Assembly (NCBI GenBank): GCA_963817465.1
Contig: CAWFOP010000002.1
Location: 16,234-80,233 of the forward strand
Length of the DNA stretch: 64,000 nt
DNA from: CAMPKL01 sp963817465
GTDB lineage: Bacteria; Acidobacteriota; Terriglobia; Bryobacterales; UBA6623
Reading direction: 5' to 3'
This document shows, in pieces, positions 61,370 through 64,000 of the stretch. A program made the position numbers and the translations under genes. Below the pieces are notes generated by a model, which ran no database searches, had not been told where the DNA came from, and saw only the letters and a list, made by a program, of their open reading frames with translations. The first letter of the stretch is position 1. Every line of letters starts with the position of its first letter.

Positions 61370-62121
61370 ATCGCGGTCCAGCCGCCGTCGATTTCGAGCG
61401 TTGCGCCGTGGACGAACTCCGCTTCGTCCGAGCACAAATAGAGGGCCATGTGCGCGATCTCGCTGGGCTTGCCGAGCCGTCCGATGGGCTGCCGAGCGTT
61501 GAGTTGCTTGCGCATCTCTTCTTTCTCGAGCTTGTGATACTTCTCGAGGTAGGCCTCGACGAAGGGCGTATCGACCGTTCCCGGGCAAATGCAGTTCACT
61601 CGGAGCCGACCGGCGTATTCGGCGGCGAGTTGGCGAGTCATCGCGACGACCGCCCCCTTGGAGGCGCAGTACGCGAAACGGCGCTTGATGCCGACCAGTC
61701 CCGCCACCGACCCGATGTTGACGACCGCGCCGTGCGCCGAAGCCAACAATTTGGGCAAAGCCGCTTGCGTGACGAGGAACGGTCCGTCGACATTGACGCT
61801 CATGATGCGCCGCCAGTCTTCCAGACCGCACTCCTCGATGCTTCCGACATGGCCCACGCCCGCGTTGTTGACCAAGTAGTCGAGGGCGTCGACGGTCTCG
61901 AAGGCCGCTTGCACGCTCGCCGGATCGCTGACGTCGAGTTGCAGCGGCGAAGCGCCGCCCCCCACTTCAGCCGCCAGGGCGGCGGCGGCGTCTTGATTTA
62001 GATCGGCAACGATCACCGCTGCGCCGGCGTTGGCCAATGTGCGCACCGTTTGCTCGCCGATTCCGCTGGCGCCGCCGGTGACCAAGGCGCGGCGCCCTTC
62101 TAAACGAAAGGGTTGTGTCAT
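61366..62121 (-). CDS. SDR-family dehydrogenase
   Basis: 251 residues. NAD-binding TGGASGIGEQTVRTLANAG with Asp at the end of beta-2 (VIVADLN), indicating NAD preference; NNAGVG; catalytic Ser in IGSVAGLVG and YCASK (Tyr-x3-Lys; Cys where Ser is common); ending IDGGW. Close to L-fucose or 2-keto-acid sugar dehydrogenase-like SDRs. A consensus TATAAT lies 11 nt upstream of ATG 62121. Confidence 0.9.
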   Translation of the reverse strand: MTQPFRLEGRRALVTGGASGIGEQTVRTLANAGAAVIVADLNQDAAAALAAEVGGGASPLQLDVSDPASVQAAFETVDALDYLVNNAGVGHVGSIEECGLEDWRRIMSVNVDGPFLVTQAALPKLLASAHGAVVNIGSVAGLVGIKRRFAYCASKGAVVAMTRQLAAEYAGRLRVNCICPGTVDTPFVEAYLEKYHKLEKEEMRKQLNARQPIGRLGKPSEIAHMALYLCSDEAEFVHGATLEIDGGWTAI

Positions 62122-62132
62122 GAGAATCGGCG

Positions 62133-62138
62133 ATTATA
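62133..62138 (-). promoter_or_regulatory. Consensus -10 box of the SDR gene
   Basis: TATAAT on the minus strand, 11 nt before ATG 62121; predicts a leader of only a few nucleotides. The same AT patch may also serve the divergent gene at 62161. Confidence 0.5.
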
Positions 62139-62160
62139 ACAATCGGAGTCCGAGGACCAG

Positions 62161-62514
62161 ATGTTGCGACGCTCTCTATTCAAGCTCCTGCTGTTCGCCG
62201 CCGCTGCCGGCTTCACGGCGATCTTCTTCATCAACTGGTGCAACATGGTCTACAACTGCGGCTGCACGTTCATCTGGGCGGGCTTCGCGGATCATTGCAA
62301 CATCCAAACCGCGGGCCCGCCGGATTGTCCTTGGTGCGCGCGGGGGGACCTGGCGGCGGCGGCGTTTTTCGTTACGTTGGGCGCTCAAGGGCTCGTGAGC
62401 CTGTGGCCGGGCCGATTGGGCCGGCTGCGTGCAATCGCCGCTTTCGCGGCCTCCCCAATCGCGGCCGGCCTCGCTGGTTTGGTGATCGGATTGCTCACTG
62501 GATATTGGAACTGA
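62161..62514 (+). CDS. Cysteine-rich small membrane protein
   Basis: 117 residues with two or three membrane helices (LFKLLLFAAAAGFTAIFF, AAAAFFVTLGAQGLVSLW, FAASPIAAGLAGLVIGLL). Between the first two is a loop with six Cys and two His: NWCNMVYNCGCTFIWAGFAD, HCNIQTAGPPDCPWCARGD. The CxxC and clustered Cys/His could bind metal or form disulfides. It appears to belong to an uncharacterised acidobacterial family. Confidence 0.75.
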   Translation: MLRRSLFKLLLFAAAAGFTAIFFINWCNMVYNCGCTFIWAGFADHCNIQTAGPPDCPWCARGDLAAAAFFVTLGAQGLVSLWPGRLGRLRAIAAFAASPIAAGLAGLVIGLLTGYWN

Positions 62515-62550
62515 GCTTTTTCGCTCGACGGCGAAGGAGGGTTTCAAGAC

Positions 62551-63090
62551 ATGGCGCGCGTGCTGATCGTGTACAGCACCAGCGAGGGGCAAACGGCCAA
62601 GATCGCTCATGAGATTTCCGGCTGGCTGGCGGCGAAGGGGCACGCATCGCACGCGTATCGCGCGCAAGATCTGCCGGACTCGGTCGAGGTGGAGGGGTTC
62701 GACGTGGTGATCGCCGGCTCACCCGTGCATCTAGGCGCTCACGATCCCGCGCTGGCGCAATGGGCGAGGTCGCATTGCGGCGCGCTGGCGGCAGTGCATT
62801 CGGCTTTCTTTTCCGTGAGCCTGGCCGCGGCGGGAACGAAGCAAGAAGCTCAGCGGGAGTTGCGGCGCATCGCCGCTTCCTACCTAGGCGAGATCGGTTG
62901 GAAGCCGGATCTGGTCGCGTACTTCGCCGGCTCTCTGGCCTACAGCCGGTACGGGCTGATCAAGCGCCTCATCATGCGGCGGATCGCGCGCCAAGAAGGC
63001 GGGGGCGTCGATTCCGCCCACGATTACGAGTACACCGATTGGAGCGCGGTGAGGCATTTCGCCGACCAAGCGGTTGAAACTGCGTCCTGA
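62551..63090 (+). CDS. Flavodoxin-domain protein (HemG-like)
   Basis: 179 residues. FMN phosphate loop LIVYSTSEGQTAKIAHEISG, then FDVVIAGSPVHLGAHDPALA and AFFSVSLAAAGTKQEAQREL, the pattern of menaquinone-dependent protoporphyrinogen IX dehydrogenase HemG and related flavodoxins. GLIKRLIMRRIARQEGG near the C-terminus suggests membrane interaction, as in HemG. Heme-biosynthesis role is likely but not proven. Confidence 0.83.
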   Translation: MARVLIVYSTSEGQTAKIAHEISGWLAAKGHASHAYRAQDLPDSVEVEGFDVVIAGSPVHLGAHDPALAQWARSHCGALAAVHSAFFSVSLAAAGTKQEAQRELRRIAASYLGEIGWKPDLVAYFAGSLAYSRYGLIKRLIMRRIARQEGGGVDSAHDYEYTDWSAVRHFADQAVETAS

Positions 63091-63128
63091 AACGGCCGCA
63101 AAATCCCGCTCTCAATGACTTTTTGGAA

Positions 63129-63170
63129 AACCTAATAGGCGGTTTGATCGTCTTAACCATTAGGTGGTTT
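63129..63170. repeat. Two copies of an AACC-N-TAGG-N-GGTTT motif
   Basis: AACCTAATAGGCGGTTT (63129-63145) and AACCATTAGGTGGTTT (63155-63170), 26 bp apart, each partly palindromic. The second contains the ribosome-binding AGGTGG of the next gene (ATG 63172). Confidence 0.5.
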
Positions 63171-63171
63171 C

Positions 63172-63573
63172 ATGTCTCGCTACTCAGGATTGATTCTTGC
63201 GGCGTTGTTCGCCGCGCTGATCGCGGTCCCGATGCTGGCCTACGTCGACCCCTTTGGGGGGTGGGACCAGCAGTTCGGGGGCAAGTACGTCACGCCGGAC
63301 GGGTACGTCTTGTTGTCGATCGACGAAACGGGAAAGGTCGCCGGCTACTTCGAGCGCGACGGCGCATTCGGAGAAATCAGCGGGCGCTTTGACGGTCGCA
63401 CGGTTCGCGGCCGCTGGATGCAAGCGGAAAGCGAAGTCGCTTGCGAGCGCGACTACCGCGGCTATGAAAGCTGGGGTCGCATGGAGTTGGTGTTCGACAA
63501 CCCGGACGGGTTCACCGGCAAGCTCGGCGCCTGCGAAGCAGCTCCGGCCACGGGCTGGAGCGGGCGGCGCTGA
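63172..63573 (+). CDS. Small secreted hypothetical protein
   Basis: 133 residues with a signal peptide (LILAALFAALIAVPMLAY). The mature part is beta-rich with two Cys (ESEVACERDY and KLGACEA) likely disulfide-bonded and a KVAGYFERDGAFGEISGRF strand pattern. No family recognised. AGGTGG precedes the ATG by 5 nt. Confidence 0.7.
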   Translation: MSRYSGLILAALFAALIAVPMLAYVDPFGGWDQQFGGKYVTPDGYVLLSIDETGKVAGYFERDGAFGEISGRFDGRTVRGRWMQAESEVACERDYRGYESWGRMELVFDNPDGFTGKLGACEAAPATGWSGRR

Positions 63574-64000
63574 ACCAGTGAATATCGGCTCTCACGGATT
63601 CGTCGGTCAGTAGCCGCAAAGCGCGCTGAAAGCTCGCGCTGTTCCGAACCTATATGACCGCCGTACGCGGCGGAAGACCCGCCCTCTCTCTCCAGGCGGA
63701 AGCCACGCTCATTGCTCCTTGACGCCGGCCCAGCTCGAATCTCGGGACCGCCGACTAAGCGCTTCGCCAAAGCGGCCGCGGTTGCTTCGCGCGTTTCCGG
63801 AGCATCGGCCAAATTGCAGATCAGGTCGGAAGAATTTTCTTGTTGACCTTCGCGGAGTTATCGTCACCAACGCCGATAACATCAACGATTTCGTCCTACC
63901 GCCCAAACATGTTACAAGAATAAATCCGACGCCAGCCTTGTACCCGGGGCCCCGCACTCGTACCATGAAATTGTAGGCCAGCGGCGAACGTGGGGTTTGT
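63574..64000. other. No convincing gene to the window end
   Basis: A small palindrome CCGCCG-TACG-CGGCGG lies at 63658-63673. Short open frames on both strands read as Arg-rich composition without motifs. The final 60 bases may be the start of an upstream region for the next gene outside the window. Confidence 0.4.

Noticed and set aside
63709..63976. Small open frames at the window end on both strands
   Set aside because: Arg/Pro-rich, no ribosome-binding site, no motif.

Overview
This GC-rich window most resembles an Acidobacteriota chromosome of the Bryobacterales/Solibacterales type. The main pointers are a secreted subtilase ending in the Solibacter-type C-terminal domain (TIGR03437-like), a giant Oar-like TonB-dependent outer-membrane protein with an N-terminal carboxypeptidase-regulatory-like domain, an lpxC gene (Gram-negative lipid A) and many lineage-type secreted proteins of unknown function. 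I see no rRNA, CRISPR array, prophage or complete insertion sequence. One tRNA (Asp) is present.

Layout. 19-6576: a frameshifted alpha-glucan phosphorylase, tsaE, a secreted hypothetical, then a catabolic-looking trio (broken PrpF-like isomerase, DUF6282-type amidohydrolase, FAD monooxygenase). 6687-15786 (minus strand): tRNA-Asp, subtilase, Oar-like outer-membrane protein, membrane anti-sigma factor with two zinc-finger motifs, and its ECF sigma factor. 15932-25034 (minus): a surface-polysaccharide cluster (three GT2 glycosyltransferases, a DUF1972-type glycosyltransferase, a methyltransferase, an SDR, a GT-C-like membrane protein) with an AMP nucleosidase inside it. 25245-36604: lipoprotein esterase, broken PQQ dehydrogenase, a sulfatase-fold lipoprotein lacking the usual Cys/Ser, lactonase-fold lipoprotein, DNA-alkylation repair (Ogt, Ada-AlkA fusion), and a secreted pair (Asp-box propeller plus a likely alpha/alpha-barrel protein). 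37059-47451: BadF/BadG-type sugar kinase, a second alkyl-base glycosylase, a repeat element, double GNAT, orphan winged helix, ArnT-like transferase, short Hsp70, pyrophosphatase, SSS symporter. 47448-52978 (minus): a stressosome-like module (RsbR, RsbS, RsbT, HATPase-SpoIIE fusion) followed by two heavily frameshifted sensor kinases. 53222-63573: lpxC, comF, HNH nuclease, MsbA-like ABC exporter, two TPR-type secreted proteins, RNase III, an ABM-like protein, an SDR, a cysteine-rich membrane protein, a flavodoxin, and a small secreted protein.

Five loci have broken reading frames (glgP, prpF-like, PQQ dehydrogenase, histidine kinase, hybrid kinase) while all other genes are open. Single lesions could be assembly errors. 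The six or more lesions packed into the two kinases look more like real decay. The most unusual signals are: the sulfatase with Thr at the formylglycine position; the stressosome module wired to decaying kinases; a nine-unit array of exact 10-bp period at 36701-36790; an AT-rich 13-bp palindrome between rsbR and lpxC; and several consensus -10 boxes directly abutting start codons, suggesting leaderless transcripts.

Functions were assigned by reading motifs and recalling families. No database search was run.
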